Shown: piece by piece, positions 1-9,168 of the stretch
How the letters are laid out: each line of letters opens with the position of its first letter
Position numbering within the stretch: the first letter of the stretch is position 1
Origin: Mucilaginibacter sp. Bleaf8
GTDB lineage: Bacteria; Bacteroidota; Bacteroidia; Sphingobacteriales; Sphingobacteriaceae
DNA: 64,000 nucleotides
Direction of reading: 5' to 3'
Assembly (NCBI RefSeq): GCF_018390515.1
Contig: NZ_JAHBBK010000001.1
Span: 1,798,001 to 1,862,000 of the forward strand
The notes under the pieces: generated by a model
Told to the model about the DNA's origin: nothing
What the model saw: the letters and a program-made list of their open reading frames with translations, nothing else
Database searches by the model: none
Program-made: the position numbers and the translations under genes

Positions 1-432
1 TCTTTCAACATCATCGCCTACATAAACCGGGTACGGATTGCTGTAACGATAGTAGTAAAAACGGCGCCCCCGGTACATACCTACCGCCGGATAAACACCA
101 CCACCTGCGTAATCATACACAGGCTGATCGTAAACCCGTTCTTTATCGCTTACCATAATGCTGTAGCGCACCAGCAGATCCGGTTTTTTAGCTTTTAGCA
201 TCAGGCCTCGTTGCTCCAGGTTTTCAGTAACCGCTTCTTTAATACGCTGGTCGGTAATATCACTATTGTAGGCACTACTGCTTGCATTTTTAACGGCCGG
301 TAACCACGCAAAGGTATGGTAACGGCTCAGATTGGTATTATTGCTTCCTACGGCATAATAAGTGTACCTTGAACAGGCTGCAAACAAACTACCCAGCAGA
401 AATAGAATCACCACAAAACTTATCTTCTTCAT
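1..432 (-). CDS. DUF4136-type lipoprotein, 3' end cut by window edge
   Basis: Translating the minus strand from the ATG at 432 gives 144 residues that run off the window. The N-terminus is a lipoprotein signal (MKKISFVVILFLLGSLFAAC) with a lipobox ending at Cys20, followed by a segment starting YYAVGSNNTNLSRYHTFAW and an ITDQRIKEAV helix. This layout matches the DUF4136 family of Bacteroidota envelope lipoproteins. The family has no established biochemical role. The visible C-terminal part is rich in Tyr, Arg and Gly, as is common near the end of this family. It is transcribed away from the gene at 774, with a 341-base divergent spacer between them. The family call is from recognition of the pattern and is fairly confident; the function is unknown. 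Confidence 0.7.
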   Translation of the reverse strand, partial: MKKISFVVILFLLGSLFAACSRYTYYAVGSNNTNLSRYHTFAWLPAVKNASSSAYNSDITDQRIKEAVTENLEQRGLMLKAKKPDLLVRYSIMVSDKERVYDQPVYDYAGGGVYPAVGMYRGRRFYYYRYSNPYPVYVGDDVER

Positions 433-773
433 AATTTATATCATAGTTAGATGTATGTGATATAAGCCGAGAAAGCCTTAAGTTGTTTGCATGGCAGCCG
501 TTTTAACGAATTATTTTAAGTTCTAAATATCAACCGTTTACGCTTCATTAATTAATTTTATAAAAGTTCAGAAACGCTTAAACTATTTTATTGCGAATGG
601 CGTTACTTAACTATAAATAAAAAATATTTCCACAGAACTTCTCCCCTAATAATGCTTTTGCTGACTTGCAATCAGCCTGAACTTTTTGTGCTGGGTTATC
701 CACTTGCTTCTTAACCAATACGCCGGTCTGCTTACCGGCACAGTAGCTTTTAACCAAATAAAAATAACAGATT
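433..773. other. Divergent intergenic spacer
   Basis: This is 341 bases of AT-rich sequence between the DUF4136 lipoprotein (minus) and the coiled-coil gene (plus). It must hold the promoters of both genes. I do not find a full TTG/TAnnTTTG pair, a hairpin or a credible small gene in it. Short open frames that cross it are composed of unbiased codons. Confidence 0.5.
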
Positions 774-1304
774 ATGGCAAAAGGAAGATTAATGATGGCA
801 TTTGCTGTTTTAGCATGTTGCGGTTTGGCCAGCGTGAAAGCCCAGAGCAAAAAAGAAGTTATTCAATTGCTCAGCAAGCAGGTGGATAGCTTACAGAAAG
901 CATTACATGCCAGGGAGGAGAGTACACACCAACTGGAGGTGAAATTAGCACGAATAGAAGGAGCTGCTGAAGTAAACAGCGGGCTGATTAAAAGAATGGA
1001 AAGCAAAACTGATAGCCTGCGCGAGGCCCTGATTGCCCGTAATGGCATCATTGAAAATCAAAAGGCGCAGCTTGCAAAACTTACTGCCGATGTAAGCAGA
1101 TTGCAAAACCAGGAAAAAGAATGGAGCACAAAAAATGAGGCGCTGTTAGCCGAGCTTAAAACTTTTAAGGATAAAGCTGAGCCTGCTATTGCGGCAGCTA
1201 AGGAGGCCAAAGTTGTGGCCGAGGCACCTAAAGAAGCGGCTAAACCCGCACCGGCTATCGCTACAGCTGCTACCACTCCTGTAAACAAAACAGAACCACA
1301 ATGA
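774..1304 (+). CDS. Secreted coiled-coil protein, unknown function
   Basis: The 176-residue product starts with a cleavable-looking signal peptide (MAKGRLMMAFAVLACCGLASVKA, then QSKKE). Residues about 25-140 are almost pure heptad-patterned helix with many Gln, Leu, Lys and Glu, so a periplasmic or outer-membrane coiled coil is likely. The tail (about 140-176) is Ala/Pro/Lys-rich and low in complexity. I do not recognise a named family. It stands alone, with the divergent spacer on its left and a bidirectional terminator 13 bases after its stop. A second ATG four codons in would remove the positively charged start of the signal peptide, so the first ATG is preferred. Confidence 0.7.
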   Translation: MAKGRLMMAFAVLACCGLASVKAQSKKEVIQLLSKQVDSLQKALHAREESTHQLEVKLARIEGAAEVNSGLIKRMESKTDSLREALIARNGIIENQKAQLAKLTADVSRLQNQEKEWSTKNEALLAELKTFKDKAEPAIAAAKEAKVVAEAPKEAAKPAPAIATAATTPVNKTEPQ

Positions 1305-1316
1305 AACAGGACCAAT

Positions 1317-1358
1317 AAAATCAAAAGGTGCTTATTAGCGTAGGCACCTTTTGATTTT
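1317..1358. terminator. Bidirectional intrinsic terminator
   Basis: A perfect 15-bp stem (1317-1331 with 1344-1358) has a 12-base loop and is flanked by A-rich and T-rich tracts on the two sides. It lies between the convergent ends of the coiled-coil gene and nadE and can serve both. Confidence 0.85.
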
Positions 1359-1375
1359 ATTGATAATTTAAGTTA

Positions 1376-3031
1376 TTAAGACAAGTATTTACCTACAATA
1401 GGCATACGGCGGCCCATACCAAAAGCTTTTGGCGATACCCGCAAAATAGGCGGTGTTTGGTAACGCTTATGCTCAGCCGTGTTTACCAGCTTAATTACTT
1501 TACGCACGGTAGCCTCATCGTATCCCATACGTATAATTTCGGTTGAAGAAAGGCGGTGCTCTATGTACTCCACCAAAATCGTATCCAGCGTATCGTAATC
1601 AGGCAAAGAGTCGGAATCTTTCTGATCCGGGCGTAACTCAGCTGAAGGTGGTTTTACGATGGTATTTTGCGGAATGATTTCCCGATCCCGGTTGATGTAT
1701 TTAGCCAGTTGATAAACCTGTGTTTTGTACACATCGCCTAAAACTGAAATACCGCCGCACATATCGCCATACAACGTACCGTAACCTACTGCAGCCTCGC
1801 TCTTATTGCTGGTATTGAGCAGAATGTAACCGAATTTATTACACATAGCCATAAGTATAACTGCGCGGCTGCGGGCCTGCAAGTTTTCTTCGGCTATATT
1901 GAAAGGCAGTCCTTCAAATTGCGGTTTCAGCGCTTCGTCAAATGCATCGGTTACTGCTTTAATAGCTATCGTTTCGGATTTACAACCCAAATTTTGCACC
2001 AGGGCTTCGGCATCTGATACCGAGTGACCGGTTGAGTATTTAGATGGCAGCAAAATACCCATTACGTTTTCGGCCCCCAGCGCGTCAACAGCCAAAGCTG
2101 CTACCACGGCAGAGTCAATACCGCCCGATAAGCCCAATGTTGCTTTGGTAAATCCCGATTTGTAAAAATAATCGCGAATGCCTAAAATAAGCCCCAGGTA
2201 TATTTGTTCAATATCACTTTGGCGCTCTTCCTTTGTAGTTACCGGCTGGTTGGGTGTTATGGTGTTATCATCATTTAGGGTGTAGTAGGCTATGCACTCT
2301 TCAAAATAAGGCATCTCATCTACCAGTTTACCTTCCGCATCAAATACCAGCGAACCGCCATCAAATACAATTTCGGTTTGTGCGCCTACATGGTTCACAT
2401 AAAATAGCGGCAGCTTATAATAATTTGCATTATCACCCAGTATCTGTATACGCTCTTCGTCGTGGTTGTAAGCAAACGGCGATGCTGCGATGTTAATCAT
2501 CACATCCGGGTTTTGCTTAATCAGCTCGTCCATGGGGCGGGTTACATACAGCGGGTTTTCGATGGTGTTCCATAAGTCCTCACAAACGGTAAGCGCTATA
2601 CGGCGACCTTTAAATTCCACTACCGAAAATTGCGTTTCGGGTTCAAAGTAGCGGTATTCATCAAACACATCATAATTGGGCAGCAGGGCTTTGTTCACTA
2701 CCTGTTTTACTTCACCATCGGCAATAAAGTATGCTGAATTATGCAGCGCCTTGCCACCTTTGCTTCTGTGCTGGTTGATGGTAGGGGTGCCAATAATGCA
2801 CGCAATATCGGTGCAGGCAGCAGCAATTTTTTGTGCCGAATCTTCGCACAAGCCAATAAATTCTTTGAACTCTAAAAAGTCGCGGGCCGGATAGCCGCTG
2901 ATGCAGAGTTCGGCAAAAACTACCAGGTCGGCACCCTGTTGCCGGGCTTTATCCAAAGCATCGATTATTTTAGCCGTAATGGCGTCAAAGTTGCCAATAT
3001 GATAGTTAAGCTGAGCTAAGGCGATTTTCAT
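1376..3031 (-). CDS. nadE: Glutamine-dependent NAD+ synthetase
   Basis: This 551-residue enzyme makes NAD+ from nicotinate adenine dinucleotide, using ammonia released from glutamine and ATP. The N-terminal nitrilase-type glutaminase domain (about 1-260) has the full catalytic triad: Glu41 (VVFAELCISGY), Lys114 (NKALLPNYDVFDE) and Cys150 (LTVCEDLW). The C-terminal synthetase domain has the ATP-pyrophosphatase P-loop SGGIDS at 302-307 and the downstream NTSNKSE and GDMCGG segments. The length fits two-domain NadE. It is cytosolic. It ends at the shared terminator, and its start faces gldB, with 79 bases between them. Confidence 0.97.
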   Translation of the reverse strand: MKIALAQLNYHIGNFDAITAKIIDALDKARQQGADLVVFAELCISGYPARDFLEFKEFIGLCEDSAQKIAAACTDIACIIGTPTINQHRSKGGKALHNSAYFIADGEVKQVVNKALLPNYDVFDEYRYFEPETQFSVVEFKGRRIALTVCEDLWNTIENPLYVTRPMDELIKQNPDVMINIAASPFAYNHDEERIQILGDNANYYKLPLFYVNHVGAQTEIVFDGGSLVFDAEGKLVDEMPYFEECIAYYTLNDDNTITPNQPVTTKEERQSDIEQIYLGLILGIRDYFYKSGFTKATLGLSGGIDSAVVAALAVDALGAENVMGILLPSKYSTGHSVSDAEALVQNLGCKSETIAIKAVTDAFDEALKPQFEGLPFNIAEENLQARSRAVILMAMCNKFGYILLNTSNKSEAAVGYGTLYGDMCGGISVLGDVYKTQVYQLAKYINRDREIIPQNTIVKPPSAELRPDQKDSDSLPDYDTLDTILVEYIEHRLSSTEIIRMGYDEATVRKVIKLVNTAEHKRYQTPPILRVSPKAFGMGRRMPIVGKYLS

Positions 3032-3089
3032 ACGATCAAGACAGATATATTTAGATAAGTTGCTTTATTTAATTGCAACTCAAAACAAT

Positions 3090-3097
3090 TAATTTTG
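3090..3097 (+). promoter_or_regulatory. Candidate -7 box TAATTTTG before gldB
   Basis: This matches the Bacteroidota -7 consensus TAnnTTTG exactly, 13 bases before the first gldB ATG. No TTG at the expected -33 spacing was found, so support is partial. Confidence 0.4.
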
Positions 3098-3110
3098 TTT
3101 ATAATGGACA

Positions 3111-4154
3111 ATGATGATGTCCAGTAAAAGCAAAGTAAAACATTTTTACCTGTATTTTTTAGCTGTCGCCCTGCTAACAGCCTGCCAGCGCAATAAAAAA
3201 GTTGATGTAAGCAACATTAACCTGCAGGTGCATATTGAACGCTTTGATGATGATTTTGATAAGCTGCGAACGCCTCCTATTCATCCCAAAGCGCAGTTGC
3301 TTTATAACCGCTACGCCAGCTTTTATGTGGATTTTATGGAACGCATATTACAAGCCGGCGCTGTAACTGATACGGCCGCCAGTTATGGCAATCTGCGCCG
3401 TGTATTTGCGGGCAAGCCCTACAATGATTTGAAGCAGGAGGTTGACCTCGTATTCCCCAACCTGGAAAAGCAGGAAGCCGAGCTTACAGATGCATTTAAG
3501 CACATTAAGTATTACTACCCGCAAAAACAGCTGCCTAAAGTGTATGCCTACGTATCAGGCTTTCAGGCACAAACTTCTATCGGTAATGATTACTTTGCCG
3601 TAGGATTGGATCTGTTTTTAGGTGCCGGCAATAAATTCTACCCGGCGCTTATCAACACTTTTCCACATTATATTTCGCGCAGGTTTACGCCCGATAACAT
3701 TACGCCACGTGTGGTTGAGGGAATTGCCCGCGAGGACATGTTCCGCGAGCGTGAGAAAGACAAATCATTGCTGGCCAAAATGGTTTACGAAGGCAAAATC
3801 ATGTACTTTATGGATCAGGTATTACCCGATGCCCCCGACACCCTGAAGATTGGCTATACCGGTAAACAACTGGAATGGTGCCAGCACTTTGAGAAAAACG
3901 TTTGGGGATACTTTTTGGAAGAAAACCTGCTGTATGAAACCGACTATCAGAAAATTCAAAAGTACCTGAACGAAGCTCCTTTTACCCCCGGACTGGGTGA
4001 AAATAACGAATCGGCACCTAAGCTGGCTATATGGACCGGCTGGCAGATTGTGCGCACTTACATGCAAAACCACACTAACGTTACCCTGCAACAATTAATG
4101 AATATGAATGATGCCCAGCAGCTGCTAAACGAATCGGGGTATCATCCTAAATAA
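3111..4154 (+). CDS. gldB: Gliding motility lipoprotein GldB
   Basis: The 347-residue product is a lipoprotein: the hydrophobic segment FYLYFLAVALLTAC ends in lipobox Cys25. The mature start matches GldB (VSNINLQVHIERFDDDFDKL), as do the YYPQKQLPKVYAYVSGFQ, YFAVGLDLFLG and PHYISRRFTPDNI segments. GldB is required for gliding and is associated with type IX secretion in Flavobacterium johnsoniae. Its exact role is unclear; sequence similarity to Zn-dependent proteases has been noted for the family. Three consecutive ATG codons open the frame, so the real start may be 3111, 3114 or 3117. The usual partner gldC is not adjacent, and a strong terminator follows directly. Confidence 0.92.
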   Translation: MMMSSKSKVKHFYLYFLAVALLTACQRNKKVDVSNINLQVHIERFDDDFDKLRTPPIHPKAQLLYNRYASFYVDFMERILQAGAVTDTAASYGNLRRVFAGKPYNDLKQEVDLVFPNLEKQEAELTDAFKHIKYYYPQKQLPKVYAYVSGFQAQTSIGNDYFAVGLDLFLGAGNKFYPALINTFPHYISRRFTPDNITPRVVEGIAREDMFREREKDKSLLAKMVYEGKIMYFMDQVLPDAPDTLKIGYTGKQLEWCQHFEKNVWGYFLEENLLYETDYQKIQKYLNEAPFTPGLGENNESAPKLAIWTGWQIVRTYMQNHTNVTLQQLMNMNDAQQLLNESGYHPK

Positions 4155-4172
4155 ACAGAAAATCCACAAAGC

Positions 4173-4208
4173 AAAACGGGCTTCCTGAATATTCAGGAAA
4201 CCCGTTTT
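4173..4208. terminator. Bidirectional terminator after gldB
   Basis: A nearly perfect 18-bp stem (one mismatch) with essentially no loop spans 4173-4208 and ends in TTTT on the plus strand and on the minus strand. It separates gldB from the convergent small membrane protein gene. Confidence 0.85.
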
Positions 4209-4237
4209 ATTTATAATAAATCAGTGCAGACTTTTAA

Positions 4238-4441
4238 CTAAGCTTTTAAGATGGAAAACACACCTTTCAAGGCAATCAGGATACCAATAATCAAAATGAT
4301 GTTTGATAAGCTGGTGAACAAAAAGCCGTGGCCCCAGATCTCGTCCAGGAAGCGGACAAATACACCCGCAAGGCCTATAATTACAGCTGCTGTTATGATA
4401 ATATAAATATTGGTCGAGTTAGCTTTTTGCATTGAATCCAT
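4238..4441 (-). CDS. Small two-helix membrane protein
   Basis: The 67-residue product has two hydrophobic segments, about residues 11-30 (IYIIITAAVIIGLAGVFVRF) and 44-64, joined by a short DEIWGHG loop. It probably sits in the inner membrane with both ends on the same side. I do not recognise a named family, but small proteins of this layout are conserved in Sphingobacteriaceae as far as I recall. A TATTTTTG box (minus strand, 4465-4472) lies 24 bases before the ATG. It is followed by the convergent terminator shared with gldB. Function unknown. Confidence 0.7.
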   Translation of the reverse strand: MDSMQKANSTNIYIIITAAVIIGLAGVFVRFLDEIWGHGFLFTSLSNIILIIGILIALKGVFSILKA

Positions 4442-4464
4442 CGGAGTACTTTTTATGTTGCCGA

Positions 4465-4472
4465 CAAAAATA
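4465..4472 (-). promoter_or_regulatory. Candidate -7 box TATTTTTG
   Basis: On the minus strand this reads TAnnTTTG, 24 bases upstream of the 67-residue membrane protein start. No clear -33 TTG is visible. Confidence 0.35.
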
Positions 4473-4507
4473 TAAATGTTTACGTAAAATTGCTAATGCT
4501 TTTTTAC

Positions 4508-5374
4508 TTAAATATTAGATAACCCTACCTGCTTTCTGCGTTTATAAGCGCGGTAACCTATCCACGCAAGCGCGCCTATCAGGAAGAACACCCACAGGTT
4601 GGTTAAGCCAATTATTATGTCGGCAAATAAGTTCCAGCCGTTGGCCAGTGCAAAGCCTAAGCGGCTTAACAGCGGTGCCCGGTAAACGGTAGGATCGTCA
4701 TTCGGTATAATTTCTTTTAGTATTGTGTTATTAGCGAACAGGCTCAGCTCAAGTACACTGTTTTTTGCGGCAGCATCTGTACGTAAGTTGGTTACTTTCT
4801 GGTCTACCATATCATCTTTAAGTGCCAGTACATCCGCTGGGTTTTTGATGATGATCTTACCTTTCTTTTGCTGGCTGATGATTTGCGTACGGCTTTCGAG
4901 CTTCAGCTTATTACTTAGGTAATCAAGCGTTAGATCCTCGATATCCATTTTACGCATATTCACGTAAAGTCCCATCTTACCAACTTTGGTCATGAAGTGC
5001 TCTAAGCTGTCTGACGGTATTTTTACCGTGATGCTGGCCGTTGTACTGAAAGAAGAAACCCGCATTATTGAATCATCATTACGACGTATATCATTCGTTC
5101 GATCTACGGTTGATTGCTCGTCGTGGTGCATGACCATGCCCCGGTAGCTTTCTGTTAGGGCCACAATATTTTCGCTGGCTCGGTGAATGTCTTTCACCTT
5201 CATACTCATCTGCGCAGTTTTCACAAGCTTTACACTGTCTGTATCGGTAAAAGCAGTATCTGTCTGGATAGCATAAGCTTTTTCGTTATTAATTGGTTCA
5301 TAATTACCCCGGCCTTTACAGGCAGCCAACAGGCAAAGCGCGGCCAGGAGCACCAATAAGTGATTCATTTTCAT
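4508..5374 (-). CDS. DUF4349 membrane-anchored lipoprotein
   Basis: The 288-residue product has a lipobox at Cys19 (LLAALCLLAAC). It carries the DUF4349 core: a KLVKTAQMSMKVKDIHRASENI strand-helix segment, a TASITVKIPSDSLEHFMTKV segment, a central helical insert (KLESRTQIISQQKKGK) and one C-terminal transmembrane helix (about 250-272) with a basic tail. This family resembles the extracytoplasmic part of some anti-sigma-like and secretion-linked membrane proteins, but no biochemical role is established. It is monocistronic, with a TACTTTTG box at 5418-5425. Family call confident, function unknown. Confidence 0.85.
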   Translation of the reverse strand: MKMNHLLVLLAALCLLAACKGRGNYEPINNEKAYAIQTDTAFTDTDSVKLVKTAQMSMKVKDIHRASENIVALTESYRGMVMHHDEQSTVDRTNDIRRNDDSIMRVSSFSTTASITVKIPSDSLEHFMTKVGKMGLYVNMRKMDIEDLTLDYLSNKLKLESRTQIISQQKKGKIIIKNPADVLALKDDMVDQKVTNLRTDAAAKNSVLELSLFANNTILKEIIPNDDPTVYRAPLLSRLGFALANGWNLFADIIIGLTNLWVFFLIGALAWIGYRAYKRRKQVGLSNI

Positions 5375-5417
5375 AGCAATAGGTTTTGTGATTTTTATAT
5401 TGATACCACATTTGCCA

Positions 5418-5425
5418 CAAAAGTA
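5418..5425 (-). promoter_or_regulatory. Candidate -7 box TACTTTTG for the DUF4349 gene
   Basis: This exact TAnnTTTG on the minus strand lies 43 bases upstream of the DUF4349 start. The -33 element is not obvious. Confidence 0.45.
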
Positions 5426-5487
5426 ACCTACCCATCAGGCACGTAACAGCCTTGTTACAATCCCTGTTCTTGCTTAATCACATCGTT

Positions 5488-6390
5488 TTATTGGCAAATA
5501 GCGGTAATCCAATCAGCACAATTAAGTGGCTCTATAATATTCCAGCTATGAAATCCCCTACCCTGCGTGGTGATATATGTGGTTTTAGTGTTTCCAATAC
5601 TTTGTAAAAACTTATTCAGCCGATCCAAATCGCAGGCATTGATATTTTCATAGGTTAGCTCAGAGCAGTAAGTTTTTTTAATAAAATCTATATCAGGTTC
5701 ACTGTAAAGCCTGATAGGTAGATTTTTTAAATGACTGGCGTTACCTCCGTTGATTATGCTGTGGGTAAAGGATGAGTATTCCTGATATTTTTGGGGCTGT
5801 AACTGCGGCGGGCCGCCCATAACTTGCTCAAGCTGCGCCTTAATTTAATAGCCTTCTTTTTGGATGATACCGCTGCAGCTTGCTATCATGTGCTCTGCTG
5901 TTGTGTACAATCGTTCCAAATCTAACGGCCCGTCAACAACTACTAAACCTTTAAGAGCACTTGAAGTATCCTTGGCAAGTACGTACTCCGCATACCTTGT
6001 TGCAATAGCGCCGCCAGCCGAAAAGCCACCAATAATATATGGAAGTATATTGAATTTCTGTTGTCCTTGACGGATTACAGCATCCAGCACATCTATACTA
6101 TATTGGTCTGCATACAATAAAGTATGTATTTCCGGAACAATAGTAACAAAGCCTTTGGCAGCTAATAACTGAGGAAGCTTAGTTTTAGAAAAAACACTTT
6201 TAATAGCCTCACCTGCTCCGGGCAATAGTACAACTATGCCTTTAACCTTACCTGTAGGCTCCATATAACAGTAATTAAATGTAAGCCCGTTAACACTGTA
6301 CTTAGTTTTATGAATTGCTTGTGCGCTTACTTTGCTGCCGGCAAACAGAAAGATTGCATATAAGAGAATGGTAAAGTGAATAGGTTTCAT
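5488..6390 (-). pseudogene. Alpha/beta hydrolase interrupted by an in-frame TAA
   Basis: From the ATG at 6390 the frame gives a signal peptide (MKPIHFTILLYAIFLFAGSKVSAQ), then an alpha/beta hydrolase fold: VLLPGAGEAIKS (oxyanion region), nucleophile elbow GGFSAGG with Ser124 and a VVDGPL strand. A TAA at 5845-5847 stops it after residue 181. The same frame then continues for 118 more codons to a TAA at 5488. This part contains the expected acid loop (LYSEPDID, about 229-235) and the catalytic His281 (GRGFHSW). Read through the stop, the length of about 300 residues is normal for a dienelactone-hydrolase-like protein. The truncated product lacks the histidine and should be inactive. Either it is a recent pseudogene or the TAA is a base-call error. 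An upstream TTG-type start at 6423 is less likely because it would disrupt the signal peptide. Confidence 0.8.
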
Positions 6391-6436
6391 GGCTGATAGT
6401 TTACAGCAAGTTACTTCAACCAATATGCTAATAACA

Positions 6437-6470
6437 AAAAAAGCCGGAAGAAAGTTCTTCCGGCTTTTTA
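6437..6470 (-). terminator. Terminator of the atp operon
   Basis: A stem centred on 6453/6454 pairs CCGGAAGAA with TTCTTCCGG and extends into A/T-runs on both sides. It lies 22 bases beyond the atpG stop in the direction of transcription, before the hydrolase start. Confidence 0.85.
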
Positions 6471-6491
6471 AAAATCTTACGATGATAAAAA

Positions 6492-7403
6492 TTATCCATT
6501 CGATAAAGCTGCAGCACCACTCACAATCTCCGTAAGCTCGGTAGTGATGGCTGCCTGGCGGGCCTGGTTGTATGATAACTTCAGGTTTTTCAATAATTCA
6601 CCGGCATTCTCAGTGGCTTTATCCATGGCGGTCATACGTGCACCATGCTCAGAAGCATGAGAATCCAATACCGCACGGTAAAGCTGTATTTTGATATTCT
6701 TTGGTATCAGTTGCTCAACAATAGCGCTTTGCGAAGGCTCCAGGATATAATCTGTTTGTTGGGCTTGTGCTGAACCTTTGGTTTTCAGTTTTCCCGAATC
6801 TTCCTGCTCTTCCGCTTTTGGCACAGGCAATAATTGCTCAGTAACCAATACCTGTACGGCAGCATTACGGAAGTGGTTGTACACCAGTTCAACGCGGTCA
6901 TACTGTCCGTCGATGAAACCCTGCATAATGGCTTCTGTAATTTTAGACACGTTGGTAAAAGTCAGATCTGCATATACCTCGTTGTTATCGCCAATTACGT
7001 TGAAGTTGCGCTTCTGGTAAAAATCCTGAGCTTTACGGCCAATAGCTACGATAGATACGTTACCAGCTTTAAACTGGTCGTTGTATTTATCAGCAATCAG
7101 GTTGTTGGTTGCTTTAATGGCGTTAGCATTGAAAGCCCCTGCCAAACCACGGTTTGATGATACCACCACGATAAGTACACGGGCAGGCTCACGTTCTTGC
7201 AGGTACGGCGAAGCCGCATTTTCAATACTTGCTGATAAGTTAGCCAGCATCTCTTTCAGCTTTGTAGCATAAGGGCGCAGCTCAACAATAGCATTTGTAG
7301 CTCTTTTCAGCTTAGCTGCCGAAACCATTTTCATGGCTTTGGTGATTTGCTGCGTAGAGTTTACAGATGCAATGCGGTTTCTTACTTCTTTTAAATTAGC
7401 CAT
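6492..7403 (-). CDS. atpG: ATP synthase F1 gamma subunit
   Basis: The 303-residue central rotor shaft of F1 couples proton flow through the c-ring to catalysis in the alpha/beta hexamer. The N-terminal helix MANLKEVRNRIASVNSTQQITKAMKMVSAAKL and the C-terminal helix ending in ITTELTEIVSGAAAL are the two halves of the coiled-coil shaft and are diagnostic. The Rossmann-like middle includes VVSSNRGLAGAFN. Residues about 195-215 (EEQEDSGKLKTKGSAQAQQ) form a hydrophilic insert typical of Bacteroidota gamma subunits. It is the last gene of the operon. A 156-base space with two 7-nt-word cassettes separates it from atpA, unlike the short spaces elsewhere in the operon. Confidence 0.97.
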   Translation of the reverse strand: MANLKEVRNRIASVNSTQQITKAMKMVSAAKLKRATNAIVELRPYATKLKEMLANLSASIENAASPYLQEREPARVLIVVVSSNRGLAGAFNANAIKATNNLIADKYNDQFKAGNVSIVAIGRKAQDFYQKRNFNVIGDNNEVYADLTFTNVSKITEAIMQGFIDGQYDRVELVYNHFRNAAVQVLVTEQLLPVPKAEEQEDSGKLKTKGSAQAQQTDYILEPSQSAIVEQLIPKNIKIQLYRAVLDSHASEHGARMTAMDKATENAGELLKNLKLSYNQARQAAITTELTEIVSGAAALSNG

Positions 7404-7433
7404 TCTTTTTGGGGTATCCGGTATTATATGTCA

Positions 7434-7550
7434 AGTATCAAGATGGGCTTGAACCACACCGTCATCCTTCAATACTCAACTTAATACTTCTTTCTATAAG
7501 GCAAGTATCAATTATGCTTTCTTGATAACTGATACTTGCTACTTGATACT
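7434..7550. repeat. Two-module array of 7-nt words (AGTATCA family)
   Basis: Plus-strand words begin at 7434 (AGTATCA, then AGATGGG) and 7504 (AGTATCA). Minus-strand words run 7550-7516 in exact 7-nt steps: AGTATCA, AGTAGCA, AGTATCA, GTTATCA, AGAAAGC. A second minus-strand run covers about 7490-7462 (AGTATTA, AGTTGAG, TATTGAA). The layout is plus words then minus words, twice, filling almost the whole atpA-atpG spacer. Confidence 0.7.
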
Positions 7551-7559
7551 AACAAATAA

Positions 7560-9134
7560 TTAATACTTTCCTGCCAGTTCTTTAGCAACTTGCTCTAAAA
7601 CACCGGTAATTTGGTCATCAAATTTACCAGCTTTCAGGGCTGCTAAAGTTTCTGGATGACGCATTTCCAGTTGGCTGGTAAATTCGTTTTCGAATTCTTT
7701 GATTTTGTTTACAGGTACATTACGCATTAGGTTTTTAGTACCTGCATAAATGATAGCTACCTGTTTTTCAACAGTTACCGGCGCAAACTGACCTTGTTTC
7801 AGGATCTCCACGTTACGGGCACCCTTGTCAATTACGTTTTTGGTAGCCGCATCCAGGTCAGAACCGAATTTAGAGAACGCCTCTAACTCACGGTATTGTG
7901 CCTGATCCAATTTCAAGGTACCGGCAACTTTTTTCATGGATTTGATTTGCGCGTTACCACCCACACGTGATACAGAGATACCTACGTTGATAGCCGGACG
8001 CACACCTGCGTTGAACAGGTTTGATTCCAGGAATATCTGACCGTCAGTAATAGAGATTACGTTGGTTGGGATATAAGCAGATACGTCACCAGCCTGAGTT
8101 TCGATGATCGGCAAAGCTGTTAATGAACCACCACCTTTTACCAGGTGTTTGATTGACTCCGGAAGGTCGTTCATTTGACGGGCAATCTCATCATTGCTGT
8201 TAATTTTAGCGGCACGCTCTAATAAACGGCTGTGCAGATAAAACACGTCACCAGGATAAGCCTCACGGCCCGGTGGACGACGCAGTAACAATGACACCTC
8301 ACGGTAAGCTACCGCTTGTTTTGACAAATCATCATACACGATCAATGCAGGACGACCGGTATCGCGGAAATACTCACCGATAGCAGCACCGGCAAACGGC
8401 GCGAAGAACTGCATTGGCGCAGGATCTGACGCGTTAGCCGCTACTACGATTGAGTAGGCCATAGCGCCATTCTCTTCCAGTGTACGAACAATGTTCGCAA
8501 CGGTAGAAGCTTTTTGGCCACAGGCAACATATATACAGATTACCGGCTGACCGGCATTGTAAAATTCTTTTTGATTGATGATGGTATCGATACAAACCGC
8601 AGTTTTACCAACCTGACGGTCACCGATTACAAGTTCACGCTGACCACGACCAATCGGAATCATAGCATCAATAGCTTTGATACCGGTTTGTAATGGCTCA
8701 GTTACCGGCTGACGGTAGATAACGCCTGGCGCTTTACGCTCCAAAGGCATTTCGTAAGTAGCACCTGCAATTGGTCCTTTACCGTCAATAGGCTCGCCCA
8801 GTGTGTTAACCACACGGCCCAGCATACCTTCGCCTACTTTTAATGAAGCAATTTTATCGGTACGTTTAACGGTATCGCCCTCTTTCACTTCATCATATTT
8901 ACCCAGCAATACCACACCCACGTTATCTTCTTCAAGGTTCAGTACGATACCTTGCAAACCATTTTCAAACTCAACCAGCTCGCCTGATTGTACTTGAGTT
9001 AAGCCATAAACGCGTGCAATACCGTCACCAATCTGGAGTACGGTACCCACTTCTTCTAATTCAGATTCTGACTTAAAGCCCGACAGCTGCTGACGCAGGA
9101 TGGCCGATACTTCGTCTGGTCTAACCTCTACCAT
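7560..9134 (-). CDS. atpA: ATP synthase F1 alpha subunit
   Basis: The 524-residue non-catalytic nucleotide-binding subunit alternates with beta in the F1 head. It has the beta-barrel N-terminal domain ([19 protein letters not shown]), the Walker A loop GDRQVGKT at 171-178, the [12 protein letters not shown]alker B region, and the [10 protein letters not shown] segment that holds the arginine finger serving the beta catalytic site. It is preceded by atpH at 34 bases. The partner beta subunit gene (atpD) is not in the window, which is common in Bacteroidota, where atpD-atpC form a separate unit. Confidence 0.98.
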   Translation of the reverse strand: MVEVRPDEVSAILRQQLSGFKSESELEEVGTVLQIGDGIARVYGLTQVQSGELVEFENGLQGIVLNLEEDNVGVVLLGKYDEVKEGDTVKRTDKIASLKVGEGMLGRVVNTLGEPIDGKGPIAGATYEMPLERKAPGVIYRQPVTEPLQTGIKAIDAMIPIGRGQRELVIGDRQVGKTAVCIDTIINQKEFYNAGQPVICIYVACGQKASTVANIVRTLEENGAMAYSIVVAANASDPAPMQFFAPFAGAAIGEYFRDTGRPALIVYDDLSKQAVAYREVSLLLRRPPGREAYPGDVFYLHSRLLERAAKINSNDEIARQMNDLPESIKHLVKGGGSLTALPIIETQAGDVSAYIPTNVISITDGQIFLESNLFNAGVRPAINVGISVSRVGGNAQIKSMKKVAGTLKLDQAQYRELEAFSKFGSDLDAATKNVIDKGARNVEILKQGQFAPVTVEKQVAIIYAGTKNLMRNVPVNKIKEFENEFTSQLEMRHPETLAALKAGKFDDQITGVLEQVAKELAGKY

Positions 9135-9168
9135 TGTTGTTTTATTTAGAGTTTGTTTCTTATTTAAC

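Noticed and set aside
611..850. Minus-strand frame across the start of the coiled-coil gene
   Set aside because: It overlaps the signal peptide of a well-supported gene and has no motif of its own.
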